Assembly (NCBI RefSeq): GCF_014646055.1
Contig: NZ_BMMS01000017.1
Location: 50,453-114,452 of the forward strand
Direction of reading: 5' to 3'
Length of the DNA: 64,000 bases
Origin: Wenjunlia tyrosinilytica
GTDB taxonomy: Bacteria; Actinomycetota; Actinomycetes; Streptomycetales; Streptomycetaceae
In this document: positions 1 through 10,136 of the stretch, in pieces
How the letters are laid out: each line of letters opens with the position of its first letter
Numbering within the stretch: the first letter of the stretch is position 1
Translations under genes and position numbers: made by a program
The notes under the pieces: model-generated
What the model was told of the DNA's origin: nothing
Seen by the model: the letters and a program-made list of their open reading frames with translations, nothing else
Database searches by the model: none

Positions 1-87
1 GCAACCGAGTCACCTGCCCCTGCGGACCGCGCTGGAGAACGGCGCTGCCGATCGGTCGGGACCCTGCTGTGGTTTGAGGGTGTGGTT

Positions 88-130
88 TGAGGGGCGTTGC
101 CGGGGCAGGTTGGCGCGGCAACGCCCCTCA
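88..130. terminator. Inverted repeat, likely terminator
   Basis: A perfect 14-bp stem (88-101 with 117-130) encloses a 15-nt loop. It lies just beyond the stop of the minus-strand peroxiredoxin. It may also end whatever plus-strand gene enters from the left edge; bases 1-87 show no recognisable product in any frame. Confidence 0.65.
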
Positions 131-146
131 CCGTGGGCTGTTGAGG

Positions 147-629
147 TCAGGCCCGGGTACGGCTCAGTTCGGCGGTGAGCTTTTCCAGTGGCTGCCACCT
201 GAGACCGACGAGAGCGACGTGCTGCCATCGCACCCGCCCGTCGGGCCCGATCAGGAACACCGACCGCCTGATACCGACGCCGGGTGCGGTGACGCCGAAC
301 GCGTGGGCGACGGTTCGTCCCGTGTCTGCCAGAAGGGGCATCCTGAGGTTGTTGCTGCGGGCGAACTCCGCATGGGTGCGCAGTCCTTGAGGACTGATGG
401 CCCACACGTCGGCTCCCAGGTCCGTGAACTGTTGCAGACCATTTGAGTACGAGCACATCTGGCGGGTGCAGACCGCCGAGTTGTCGTGGGGGTAGAAGGC
501 GAGGACGACAGGGCGCCCGTGCGCCTCGCTCAGCCGGTAGTTGCCGGTTGTGAACGTCTCGCCGTCCCATCGGCCGCCGGGTAGGACGAAATCCGGTGCC
601 ACATCTCCTGGCTCCAATGCGTGTGCCAT
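147..629 (-). CDS. Peroxiredoxin, BCP/PrxQ type (AhpC/TSA fold)
   Basis: This is a thiol peroxidase that reduces hydrogen peroxide or organic peroxides in the cytosol. The 160-residue protein is a single thioredoxin-fold redoxin domain. The motif FYPHDNSAVCTRQMC carries the likely peroxidatic Cys54 and, five residues on, Cys59, the C-x4-C spacing of atypical two-Cys PrxQ enzymes. The ATG at 629 is chosen because GGAG lies about 8 nt upstream and the redoxin domain begins there; a longer frame reaching 743 adds only low-complexity sequence. It is divergent from the TetR gene at 908, and palindromes in the shared spacer suggest redox- or ligand-dependent control. Confidence 0.85.
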   Translation of the reverse strand: MAHALEPGDVAPDFVLPGGRWDGETFTTGNYRLSEAHGRPVVLAFYPHDNSAVCTRQMCSYSNGLQQFTDLGADVWAISPQGLRTHAEFARSNNLRMPLLADTGRTVAHAFGVTAPGVGIRRSVFLIGPDGRVRWQHVALVGLRWQPLEKLTAELSRTRA

Positions 630-750
630 TGCTGTCTCCGCTGTGTGTTGGGCGGGTCGCGACCGGCGCATGCCGTGTGCCGGTCGTGACCCGCCGTCCG
701 AGGTGGTCGGCGGCCATGAACCGCTGGGCAGCGGTACGCGCAACCTCGAT

Positions 751-768
751 AGATAGAACGTTCTGTCT
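751..768. promoter_or_regulatory. Palindromic operator candidate 1
   Basis: AGATAGAACGTTCTGTCT is an 18-bp near-perfect palindrome with a perfect AGAACGTTCT core. It lies in the spacer between the divergent peroxiredoxin and TetR genes. TetR-family dimers bind such sites, so this is a plausible target of the regulator at 908. Inference from position and symmetry only. Confidence 0.5.
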
Positions 769-880
769 TTGACAGGCTAAGGCGCGGCGCTTCGGTGGTC
801 AACCTGCTCCTCCGCGAGCAAACTCAAAGGTGTGGCCGGTCTGGATGCCCCTCGCCTCGCCACGGTGTCCATTGGGGGAA

Positions 881-892
881 GAACGGTCGTTC
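881..892. promoter_or_regulatory. Palindromic operator candidate 2
   Basis: GAACGGTCGTTC is a 12-bp palindrome whose GAACG/CGTTC arms resemble the core of the site at 751-768. It ends 15 nt before the TetR start codon, a position suited to autorepression. The half-site spacing differs from site 1, so the two may not bind the same dimer. Confidence 0.4.
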
Positions 893-907
893 CGATAGAG
901 TGGCGGA

Positions 908-1486
908 ATGTCCACTCCCTGCCCCGCCCCCCAGCAGCGGACCTCCCCGGCCCGTGAGCGCCTCCTCGAGACGGCGTCGCGCATCTTCTACGCCGAGGGG
1001 ATCCATCACGTCGGTGTCGACCGGATCATCGCGGAGGCCCGCGTCACCAGGGCCACGTTCTACCGCCACTTCCCGGGCAAGGAAGACCTGGTTCTCGCCC
1101 ACATCCAGGAACGCGACCAGCAGATCAGGGGCCAGGTCGCCGAGCTGTTCACACTCAGCACGGACCCGCGGACACTGCTGATCACGCTGATGTCCGGCGT
1201 CGGAGCGGAGCTGTGCGGCCCGGACTTTCGAGGATGCCCGTTCATCAACGCCGCGGCCGAGTACCCCGACCCAGGCCAACCCGTCCACCAGGCCGTCCAG
1301 GCCCACCGGGACTGGTTCAGGCAGATCATCAGGAATCTCGTCGCGGCGGCCGGGGTCGCCGACGCCGACCACGCCACCGCGACGCTGGTTCTCCTGCGCG
1401 ACGGCGCCATGGTGGGAGGCGATCTCGACGAACCCCAAGCCGTCCGCGAGCACCTGGAACGAGCCGTCGTCGCCGTCCTCGCCTGA
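908..1486 (+). CDS. TetR/AcrR family transcriptional regulator
   Basis: This 192-residue one-component repressor has an N-terminal TetR helix-turn-helix (residues about 15-60, with RATFYRHFPGKEDLVLAHI covering the recognition helix) and a C-terminal all-helical ligand domain. The C-terminal half contains CGPDFRGCPFINAAAEYPD, a Cys-containing pattern shared by a TetR subgroup. It is divergent from the peroxiredoxin at 629, and two palindromes lie between them. It probably represses itself and the peroxiredoxin; the inducer is unknown. Confidence 0.85.
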   Translation: MSTPCPAPQQRTSPARERLLETASRIFYAEGIHHVGVDRIIAEARVTRATFYRHFPGKEDLVLAHIQERDQQIRGQVAELFTLSTDPRTLLITLMSGVGAELCGPDFRGCPFINAAAEYPDPGQPVHQAVQAHRDWFRQIIRNLVAAAGVADADHATATLVLLRDGAMVGGDLDEPQAVREHLERAVVAVLA

Positions 1487-1547
1487 CGGTCGGCCACCTG
1501 GTCAGGAGTAGCTCGATGCCGCCTCAGACATGAAGCCGTCGCCGTCC

Positions 1548-1800
1548 CCGGCGGTCTCCAGCAGTATCAGATCCCAGGGCGGCCGCCCTGCGGGCAGCGG
1601 CTCGGCGATCAGGTCTTCGATGGCCTGTCGCGACACGGACGGATCCGGGCGATCAGGCGGCGTACATGCGCGGCGGTATCGAAAGGACCGAGGTCGACGG
1701 GTAGGTTGCGGCAGTGAGCCGCCGGCACCGTCGCACACGCCGGAGACGGCGAGTTGGACTCCACGGACTCGAGCACGAAGAACTCCGGCACAGGGCCTCC
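1548..1800 (-). pseudogene. Fragment resembling wax ester synthase/DGAT N-terminus, frameshifted
   Basis: Reading from about 1800 downward, one frame gives VDLGPFDTAAHVRR. A second frame, joined near 1650, gives SRQAIEDLIAEPLPAGRPPWDLILLE. Together they resemble the early WS/DGAT acyltransferase pattern (a HVRR block, then an LDR..PLWE-like block). No HHxxxDG motif or further acyltransferase sequence follows. It looks like a short decayed remnant rather than a gene. The assignment rests on pattern memory over about 60 residues and is tentative. Confidence 0.35.
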
Positions 1801-1936
1801 TGGTGCTGCTCGGTTGGTTTGCAACCCCGAGCTGCCAGGAGGCCCTGCCGGTATTCCCCGCTCACCTCCGGATCACCCGAACAGGAACCCTGTTCGCATG
1901 ATCAAGCCTGCTGAGCGGATATCTTCCGAGGCTGTC

Positions 1937-2443
1937 TCAGGACTTCGCGTCCTCGATCTTCCAGCGGAAGACCGCGTCGCCCCCCTGCGGCTCGGAGAGA
2001 TAGCCGACGAAGCCCGGGACGGCCTTGTCGCCGCGCAGGACGGCATTGTGGGCCGCGTCCGCGCTGGTGAGCATCACTGTCCCGCCCTCGGCCGGCAGCG
2101 TCTTCCAACGCTGCGACGCATCGGCGGCCGACGCGCATTTCGCCAGCAGGACGTAATTCCCGGTGCCGTCGAGGCAGTACCCGTTCTTGGCATTGCGGAT
2201 CTGGGACCAGCCGTCGCCGACGTCAGTGAGTACCCATTGCTGGCTTGCGGTGCCTGCCGGCGCTTCCTGCTTCAGCCGGAAAAAGCTCTCGGCGACCGCT
2301 TCCGAGTCGAGGACCGCGTCCGCTGCGGCACTGTGGATCGTCACCTTGTGCGCGGAATCACCCGCGTTGGCGGATGGCATCAGGGTTGCACCGAACAGCA
2401 CCGCGAGGCAACTGAGCGAGGCGGCGACGTAGACTTTCTTCAT
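1937..2443 (-). CDS. Secreted ricin-type beta-trefoil-like protein
   Basis: The 168-residue precursor starts MKKVYVAASL, a Sec signal peptide with a hydrophobic core and probable cleavage after PSANA (about residue 27). The mature part carries Q-W signatures (SQQWVL and SQRWKTL) and a YCLDG block typical of beta-trefoil lectin folds, so carbohydrate binding outside the cell is likely. The ATG at 2443 is preceded by AGGAGAG; a longer frame to 2488 lacks such a site. It stands alone with no obvious operon partner. Confidence 0.7.
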   Translation of the reverse strand: MKKVYVAASLSCLAVLFGATLMPSANAGDSAHKVTIHSAAADAVLDSEAVAESFFRLKQEAPAGTASQQWVLTDVGDGWSQIRNAKNGYCLDGTGNYVLLAKCASAADASQRWKTLPAEGGTVMLTSADAAHNAVLRGDKAVPGFVGYLSEPQGGDAVFRWKIEDAKS

Positions 2444-3657
2444 CAAGCTCTCCTCTCGTCTTCGCTGATGGGCGTTTGAGGTGCGCACGCCAACTTAGTT
2501 TGCCAGGAAAGGAAAGTCCAGTCCGCACGGGACGCCAGGTGAGCAACGGCGCTCTCCACGCAGGCGGAGGTGAACCGCGATCCGGCGCCAGGACGCCGGG
2601 CACGGGCCTGTGCGGGTGGTGTTTTCCTGGCTTTGCAAACTCATATGTAACGTGCCTTCAGTCCTGTTGGGTGTGCTCGCGAGCAACGACGCACACGGAG
2701 TTCCCGACCCGCGCGGACGGCGTCGAACTCTCCTTCTGCCGCACGGCCGATGGTAGGTGAATCACTGTGCGTGCAACGCGACGAAAAGCCAGGCTTCAAA
2801 CTCCCTTAAGTAACCTCTGAGGCTGTATCGGTTTGGTGGCGAGACGGAGCTCTACCCACAGGCCCGGGGCATACCGGGCAACGGCACCAGCATTACCGCA
2901 GGCGCCCGTGATCGCCCCGCGCGCGTCGACGGCCGCAAGCTCAATCTTCCTGACAAGCGCCGTCGGTGCCGGAGCCGGCGGGGTGGCACGGGCCCGCCTC
3001 GAGGGCCTGCCCACTGCGCAGACCCGCGCGGTCGAGACTTGTCGGCCCTGGCCGCTGTCGCCTTCTTTGCCCCGGGGTTCAGCGGCACCGGGCCTTCATG
3101 GCGGAACTCCTGGGAAAGTCCCGGGCCTCGTGTGGTGAACGGTGCCTGGCATCCGAATCGCAGAACGACTTTCAGTCCCCCCGTGGCACAGCGTCATGCC
3201 ACCAGAGCGATTGACAGGCCGTCAACCGCACCATGTCGAAGGGGCGGAACCTTTCGGCCGAACACCCCTATGCTTTCGGTGGGCGGCCGGACCGTGCCGC
3301 AACAGCGAGTTCCTCGGATCGCAAAGCCCGCTCAGCGGGATATTTGAGCGGGAGTGGCGGTTGTCTCAGGCGTCCGCATGGGAAAAGATTCGACGCATGC
3401 CCAGCTCGCAAAACATCTGGCGGCCGCCGGCCTTCCCTCTCGAAGCCCGGAGGATCAGGGAAGCGTGTGGCCGAATCAGAGCGACGCTCACCGGTGATCC
3501 GCCCACTCGGGTCTCCACCCCCAACATCAAGGTCGCGGGTAACGTCGAGGGCGTGCATGCCCAGGATTCGGACGGCGATGTCGAGAACCCGTGACCGGCT
3601 CCGTCCCCGCAATGAACGCGACCGGCATGGGTCGCACCAGGACCGAGGAGAAACACG
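2444..3657. other. 1.2-kb region without a convincing gene
   Basis: Open frames here lack family resemblance and ribosome sites. The only structure noted is a hairpin with 8-bp arms CCCGCTCA/TGAGCGGG at 3327-3352. Parts are less GC-biased by codon position than real genes nearby. It probably holds promoters of the flanking genes plus decayed sequence. Confidence 0.5.
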
Positions 3658-4065
3658 ATGGCCAAGTACTTGCTGCTCAAGCACTACCGCGGCGCCCCGG
3701 CTCCGGTCAACGACGTGCCCATGGACCAGTGGACGCCGCAGGAGATCTCGGCCCACGTGCAGTACATGAACGACTTCGCGGCCCGGCTCGAGGGGACCGG
3801 CGAGTTCGTCGACGGTCAGGCGCTCGCCCCCGAGGGGACGTTCGTCCGGTACGACGGCGAGGGTCGCCCGCCGGTCACCGACGGCCCATTCGCCGAGACC
3901 AAGGACCTCATCGCCGGCTGGATGGTGATCGACGTCGACAGCTACGAGCGCGCCGTCGAACTGGCCGGGGAGCTGTCGGCCGCCCCCGGGGCGGGCGGGC
4001 AGCCGATCCACGAGTGGCTGGAGGTGCGCCCGTTCCTGGCCGCGCCTCCCACCATCACGGAGTGA
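3658..4065 (+). CDS. YCII-related DGPF domain protein
   Basis: The 135-residue protein has the YCII fold with the hallmark DGPFAETKDLIAGW (DGPF at residues 75-78). DGPF proteins are known partners and targets of ECF42 sigma factors in actinobacteria, and one lies immediately downstream here. The biochemical role is unknown; some YCII proteins act as small dehydrochlorinase-like enzymes. A GAGGAG ribosome site precedes the ATG. The stop lies 8 nt before the sigma-factor ATG, and a GTG overlaps it, so the two are co-transcribed. Confidence 0.88.
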   Translation: MAKYLLLKHYRGAPAPVNDVPMDQWTPQEISAHVQYMNDFAARLEGTGEFVDGQALAPEGTFVRYDGEGRPPVTDGPFAETKDLIAGWMVIDVDSYERAVELAGELSAAPGAGGQPIHEWLEVRPFLAAPPTITE

Positions 4066-4073
4066 CCTCATCG

Positions 4074-5273
4074 ATGGACGAGGTCCTGCTCCGGAGCCTC
4101 ACGCCGAGCGTGGTCGCCATCCTCGTCCGCCGCGGAGCCGACTTCGCGGCGGCCGAGGACGCCGTGCAGGACGCGCTGGTCGAGGCGGTCCGCGTCTGGC
4201 CGACCGATCCCTCCGCAGGCCCTTCGAACAGGGGAAACCCCATGCGGGACCCGAAGGGCTGGCTGGTCACCGTGGCCTGGCGCCGGTTCCTCGACGCGAC
4301 CCGGGCGGACGCCGCCCGCCGCCGGCGTGAGGACCTCTTCGACGAGCAGCCGGCGCCCGGGCCCGCGCCTGCGGTGGACGACACACTGCAGCTCTACTTC
4401 CTCTGCGCCCACCCTTCGCTGACGCCGTCGTCCGCGGTCGCGCTCACGCTGCGCGCCGTCGGCGGACTGAACACCCGCCAGATCGCCCAGGCCTACCTGG
4501 TGCCCGAGGCGACCATGGCGCAGCGCATCAGCCGGGCCAAGCGCACCGTCTCCGGCGTGCGGTTCGACCAGCCCGGCGACGTCGCCACCGTGCTGCGCGT
4601 CCTCTACCTGGTCTTCAACGAGGGCTACAGCGGCGACGTCGACCTCGCCGCCGAGGCCATCCGGCTCACCCGGCAGCTCGCGGCCGCGATCGACCACCCC
4701 GAGGTGGCGGGACTGCTCGCCCTCATGCTGCTCCACCACGCCCGGCGTGCCGCCCGGACCGCGCCCGACGGCAGCCTGGTGCCGCTCGCCGAGCAGGACC
4801 GCGGCCGGTGGGACACGAAAGTGATCGCCGAGGGCGTCGAGATCCTGCAGGCGGCCCTCGCCCGCGACCGGCTGGGCGAGTTCCAGGCCCAGGCCGCCAT
4901 CGCGGCACTCCACGCCGACGCGCCCACCGCCCAGGAGACCGACTGGGTGCAGATCGTCGAGTGGTACGACGAGCTCACGCGCCTGACCGACAACCCGATC
5001 GTCCGGCTCAACCGCGCGGTGGCCGTCGGCGAGGCCGACGGACCGCGCGCCGGCCTGGCGGCGCTCGCGGCGCTGGACGATTCTTCCCCAAGCTCTTCGA
5101 GCATGGGATACCCCTTGCCCCGCCACGCCGCGGTGGCGGCGTATCTCCACGAGCGCGACGGCGACCTGGCGACGGCGGCACGGCTGTACGCCGAGGCGGC
5201 CCAGAAGGCACCCAACCTCGCCGAGCGCGACCACCTGACGCGCCAGGCCGCCCGGCTCAACGCCCGCCGATAG
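4074..5273 (+). CDS. ECF42-type RNA polymerase sigma factor with C-terminal extension
   Basis: The 399-residue protein has sigma-70 region 2 (AAEDAVQDALVEAVRVWP, about residues 20-40), region 4 (TRQIAQAYLVPEATMAQRISRAKRTV, about 140-165), and a long C-terminal helical extension of the DUF6596/TPR-like type. That layout and the upstream DGPF gene define group ECF42, which lacks a classical anti-sigma factor and is governed by the extension. The ATG at 4074 has GGAG upstream; a GTG at 4062 overlapping the previous stop is an alternative. The stretch DDSSPSSSSMGYPLP (5075-5120) is unlike the family and matches a palindromic DNA insert. Confidence 0.88.
   Translation: MDEVLLRSLTPSVVAILVRRGADFAAAEDAVQDALVEAVRVWPTDPSAGPSNRGNPMRDPKGWLVTVAWRRFLDATRADAARRRREDLFDEQPAPGPAPAVDDTLQLYFLCAHPSLTPSSAVALTLRAVGGLNTRQIAQAYLVPEATMAQRISRAKRTVSGVRFDQPGDVATVLRVLYLVFNEGYSGDVDLAAEAIRLTRQLAAAIDHPEVAGLLALMLLHHARRAARTAPDGSLVPLAEQDRGRWDTKVIAEGVEILQAALARDRLGEFQAQAAIAALHADAPTAQETDWVQIVEWYDELTRLTDNPIVRLNRAVAVGEADGPRAGLAALAALDDSSPSSSSMGYPLPRHAAVAAYLHERDGDLATAARLYAEAAQKAPNLAERDHLTRQAARLNARR
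5081..5114. repeat. Palindromic element inside a coding sequence
   Basis: The segment around CCCAAGCTCTTCGAGCATGGG folds as paired CCCA/TGGG and GCTC/GAGC arms around a TTC loop, followed by ATACCCC. It resembles small palindromic elements I associate with Streptomyces intergenic spacers. It keeps the sigma-factor frame open and encodes a Ser-rich insert. The repeat-family assignment is from memory and unverified. Confidence 0.4.
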
Positions 5274-5329
5274 GCACTCATGGCGCCGCCGTTCATTGCG
5301 GACGAGGGGCTCGGCGGCGAAGAGGTCGC

Positions 5330-6838
<1,509 letters not shown>

Positions 6839-6964
6839 CTATACGTTGAGAGTGGCGAGGAGTGGGAACTCCTTGCCTTTGCCTTTGTCGTCCGCTCTGG
6901 GCGGACCAGCCCTCCGCGCGTCGGCGACGCGCCACGAACAGCGGTTCCCGTCGACCCGGGGCGA

Positions 6965-8101
6965 CTATCGCGACAGGGCGGGTGCGGGGTGGAGAGGGAC
7001 GCCGTTGGCGCGCAACACCTCGCGGACGTCGAGGATCAACGGGAACACCTCCTGGTTGCGGTCTTCGCCCTGCTCGTCCCAGGCCCGCTGCTCGGCCTCG
7101 ACTGCCATCCGGTCCTCGGCGAACACCCGTTCGGTGAAGCGGCGGATGAACGGCCAGGCGAGGCGGAGGGCCCCCGGGATCGGCGGCTTAGCGATCATGA
7201 GCAGGCCATAGGCGTGATTGGTGCGCTGTTCGGCGTCTTCCGGTACGTAGGCCGCCCATAGGGAGAACGCCGGGAGTTCGGCGCCCTCGGGGACCGCTTG
7301 AAGCGTCTGGTAGGGGTACTCGGTGCGGACAGTGATGACGTCGGGTTTCCTGCCTCCACTGAGCCCCTCGGCCGAGAGGAGACCAGCGCCGCGGTCCTTC
7401 TTCCCGCCGGCAGGGGTGAAGAGGTACCTGGCCTCCACGAACCGCGGACCCGTTTCGTACCCGAGGAGCGTGGGCTGGACCTTGCCGAGAACGCCCCGGT
7501 GCAGGAACTGGTGATTCATGTCGAGAAGATTTTCGTGCATGAACGAGTAGTGGCAGCGCACGGTTCGCGAGAACGCCATGGTCTTGTACCCGGCGGAATC
7601 GAACTCCGGCAGCTCGGGCAGCGCTGCCGCGTCCGCCTTCTCCGGATCGCCCGGAAAGACGAACACCAGGCCGTACGCTTCGCGGACCGGATAGGCCCGT
7701 ACACCGCGCGGCGGCCGGTCGACGCCCTTGGGAAGATACGGGATCTGCGAGATGCGACCGCTCCCGCGGTAGGCCCAGGCGTGATAACAGCAGCGCAGGA
7801 CCTCGCCTTCCACGGCACCCATGCTCAGTGGCACCTGACGGTGGGCGCACCGGTCCTCCAGCGCATAGACTTCGCCGCTCCCACCGCGGTACAGGACGAT
7901 CCGGTGGCCTGCGAACACGGCAGCGAACGTCTTGCTCCTCGGTACGCTCGCGGATACGGCGACCGGGTACCAGAAATCCGGATCGATCCCAATGCGCCGA
8001 AGGTCCGCGACCGCTCCGGAGCGGTGATCACGAGGACGATGACGGCCGCTCGCCGACCCGGCCGCCCTGGCCCCGTCCCTTGCGGGCTGTGCCTCGGTCA
8101 T
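6965..8101 (-). CDS. Rieske [2Fe-2S] aromatic-ring oxygenase-like protein
   Basis: The 378-residue protein has an N-terminal Rieske domain with CAH (Cys85, His87) and CCYH (Cys104, His107) cluster ligands. A catalytic non-heme iron domain follows with DMNHQFLH (Asp194, His197, His201). This is the layout of terminal oxygenase components that hydroxylate or demethylate small molecules with electrons from a separate reductase, not seen here. ATG 8101 has GAGGGAG upstream; the frame extends to 8140 without support. The gene is upstream of rox on the same strand, but the RAE between them suggests separate control. Confidence 0.82.
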   Translation of the reverse strand: MTEAQPARDGARAAGSASGRHRPRDHRSGAVADLRRIGIDPDFWYPVAVSASVPRSKTFAAVFAGHRIVLYRGGSGEVYALEDRCAHRQVPLSMGAVEGEVLRCCYHAWAYRGSGRISQIPYLPKGVDRPPRGVRAYPVREAYGLVFVFPGDPEKADAAALPELPEFDSAGYKTMAFSRTVRCHYSFMHENLLDMNHQFLHRGVLGKVQPTLLGYETGPRFVEARYLFTPAGGKKDRGAGLLSAEGLSGGRKPDVITVRTEYPYQTLQAVPEGAELPAFSLWAAYVPEDAEQRTNHAYGLLMIAKPPIPGALRLAWPFIRRFTERVFAEDRMAVEAEQRAWDEQGEDRNQEVFPLILDVREVLRANGVPLHPAPALSR

Positions 8102-8540
8102 GCGCTGCTCCCTCGCAGGCAGATACGTGAAACGGAACAAGGAGAACGCGGGATGTCCGCCCTGCAGCGCGGCGTGCGGTTGCTCTGCTGTCCCAGGCGT
8201 TCGACAACTACGCCCGGCTGCTTCGAACGGTGAACGGTACTTTTTCCTCCTTCAGGACATCGGCGGGCGGCCCGAGCCGCCGCCGCACTCCTCGATCACC
8301 CTTTGCGTTTCCCCGGCATCGTGCTGATCAGGCTCCCCTCGTAGGGTGACAGGGGCCAGGGGCGCCCCCTGGGCCGGGCGCTGCCAACCCGAACAGCCCA
8401 AAGCACACCCCCGCGCCACACGGGTGCTCCGGGCTGGAGGCCGGGCGGGTCGACCCGAGGACGCCGGTCAGGGGCGGCCATGGGCTGCCGGGCCACCGGG
8501 CGCACCGGGGAGTCCGACCACGGCTGAGGGCGGGCCACCG
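8102..8540. other. Intergenic region between Rieske and LCP genes
   Basis: No gene is supported. A hairpin with 7-bp arms CCAGGGG/CCCCTGG (8356-8372, 3-nt loop) lies downstream of the LCP stop and could be its terminator. The rest presumably holds the Rieske promoter. Confidence 0.45.
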
Positions 8541-9956
8541 TCAACCGTGCTTCTCACCTCCCACCGGCTGGTCCCTCCTCAGCTCGGTGAAGAGCTTGTT
8601 CGCCTCGGTCCTGTCCCACCTCACCGTGCTGCCCTTGGAGCTGGGGACGCCCACGGCGGACAACGGCACATTGACCCGCGCGCCCTTGCCGCGCGTGACG
8701 CTCCGCATCGCCCGAAGCAGCGACGCCAGGTCCCACAGGTCCATGGACTTGTCCACCTTCAGCGTGCCGAGTGCCGCATCGGCGGTCGTGTAGATCTTGC
8801 GGGGGTTGTACAGGACCTCCGGTGTGGAGGCCCTGTCCGCGAGCGCGGACAGGAACCTCTGCTGGTTCCTCGTCCGGCCGAGATCGCCCTGGGCCTCTTG
8901 ATGGCGCTCGCGGACGAGGGCAAGGGACTGCGCCCCGTCGAGGGTGTGGCAGCCCCTGCTCAGGTCGGCGCCCGAATCCTTGTCCTTCACCTCCTTGTCC
9001 AGGCACATCCGTATGCCGCCGACCTTGTCCACGATGTCCACGAAGCCCCGAAAGCCGATCTCCACGTAGTGGTCGACGCGCAGGCCGGTGTTGCGTTCCA
9101 CGGTCCGCACGAGCAGATCGGGTCCGCCGATGGAGAACGCGGCGTTGAGCTTGTCCGGCGCCGCGCGGTGGTGCGTGCCGGTCTCGGGCCGGATGAACGG
9201 GGGGATCGTCACCCAGGAGTCGCGCGGCAGACTCACCATCGTGGTGCCGTGCGCGCCGGTGTGCAGCAGGATCATCGAATCGGTGCGGCGGCCGTCGGCC
9301 GATCCTGTGTGCAGTTCCTTCTTGGCCTGCGCTGACAGGCCCTTCCGGCTGTCGGACCCCACGATGAGGTAGTTGGTTCCCCTCCCCCGCGGCGGCCGGT
9401 CCGGGAGCAAGCCGAGATCGACCCTGCGGTCGAGACTGGCGTCGGCCCACAGGTACAGGCCCAAGGGCGCGATCACCAGCATGGAAAGAGCGAGGGCCAT
9501 CGCCCTCCTCGTCCTCCTGAAGCGCCGTCCGCCGTGGGATCGGGGGCGGCGGTCACCGCCGGTGGACGGATCCGCGTCCGAATGGGCCGGATCGCTTGCG
9601 AACCGGTGCGGCACGGCCGGGTGGCCGTCCGCGCCCTGCGGGGACGTCCGGGTTCGCCGCGCCAGGTCCGTCGGGCGCGCATACGCACCCCGGCCCTGCA
9701 CCGGTCTCAGGCCACCGCCCTGTGAAGACGGGTCGCCGCGCCCCCGGCGCCGGCCCATGCCGTCCGGGTGAGCGCCAACTCCCGCCTGCCCGCCGTCCGC
9801 GGCATTCCCGTCGGCGTCCCCGCTCCCCTTCCCGTCTTCTCCGCGAGACTCGCTCCTTCGCGCAACAGCCGTACCACCGACCGCCGTTCCACTGGCGGCA
9901 GCCGTCCCGCGCCGGTCGGCACCCGTGAGCGGCCGCCGGTACTTCCCACCATGCAT
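8541..9956 (-). CDS. LytR-CpsA-Psr (LCP) family protein
   Basis: LCP enzymes transfer teichoic-acid-like or other glycopolymers from lipid carriers to peptidoglycan outside the membrane. After a low-complexity Pro/Gly/Arg-rich cytoplasmic N-terminus there is one membrane helix (MALALSMLVIAPLGLYLW). The LCP domain follows, with NYLIVGSDSR, RTDSMILLHTG, SLPRDSWVTIP, GFVDIVDKVGGI and LVRERHQ blocks holding the conserved Asp/Arg lipid-phosphate ligands. The start is uncertain: the frame runs to 10121, and the ATG at 9956 is preferred for codon bias but has a weak ribosome site. It borders the beta-lactone cluster and is probably not part of it. Confidence 0.82.
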   Translation of the reverse strand: MHGGKYRRPLTGADRRGTAAASGTAVGGTAVARRSESRGEDGKGSGDADGNAADGGQAGVGAHPDGMGRRRGRGDPSSQGGGLRPVQGRGAYARPTDLARRTRTSPQGADGHPAVPHRFASDPAHSDADPSTGGDRRPRSHGGRRFRRTRRAMALALSMLVIAPLGLYLWADASLDRRVDLGLLPDRPPRGRGTNYLIVGSDSRKGLSAQAKKELHTGSADGRRTDSMILLHTGAHGTTMVSLPRDSWVTIPPFIRPETGTHHRAAPDKLNAAFSIGGPDLLVRTVERNTGLRVDHYVEIGFRGFVDIVDKVGGIRMCLDKEVKDKDSGADLSRGCHTLDGAQSLALVRERHQEAQGDLGRTRNQQRFLSALADRASTPEVLYNPRKIYTTADAALGTLKVDKSMDLWDLASLLRAMRSVTRGKGARVNVPLSAVGVPSSKGSTVRWDRTEANKLFTELRRDQPVGGEKHG

Positions 9957-10136
9957 TCGCCAACCTGATACACCGTCCATGGCACTCGGACGTATGGGGA
10001 CGCCAAACGGGTTCCCGTTCCGGACCTGGTCGCGAGACGGATCGGTTTTCCTTCGGCCCGGAGCCTTCATCCATGTCCATCGCGGTTTCCGCCGATGGCG
10101 AGGGCGCTGCGAGCCGGACACCGCAGCCCTCGCGGG

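Noticed and set aside
3142..3594. 150-codon frame before the DGPF gene
   Set aside because: No family resemblance, no ribosome site, and poor codon-position bias compared with the gene that follows.
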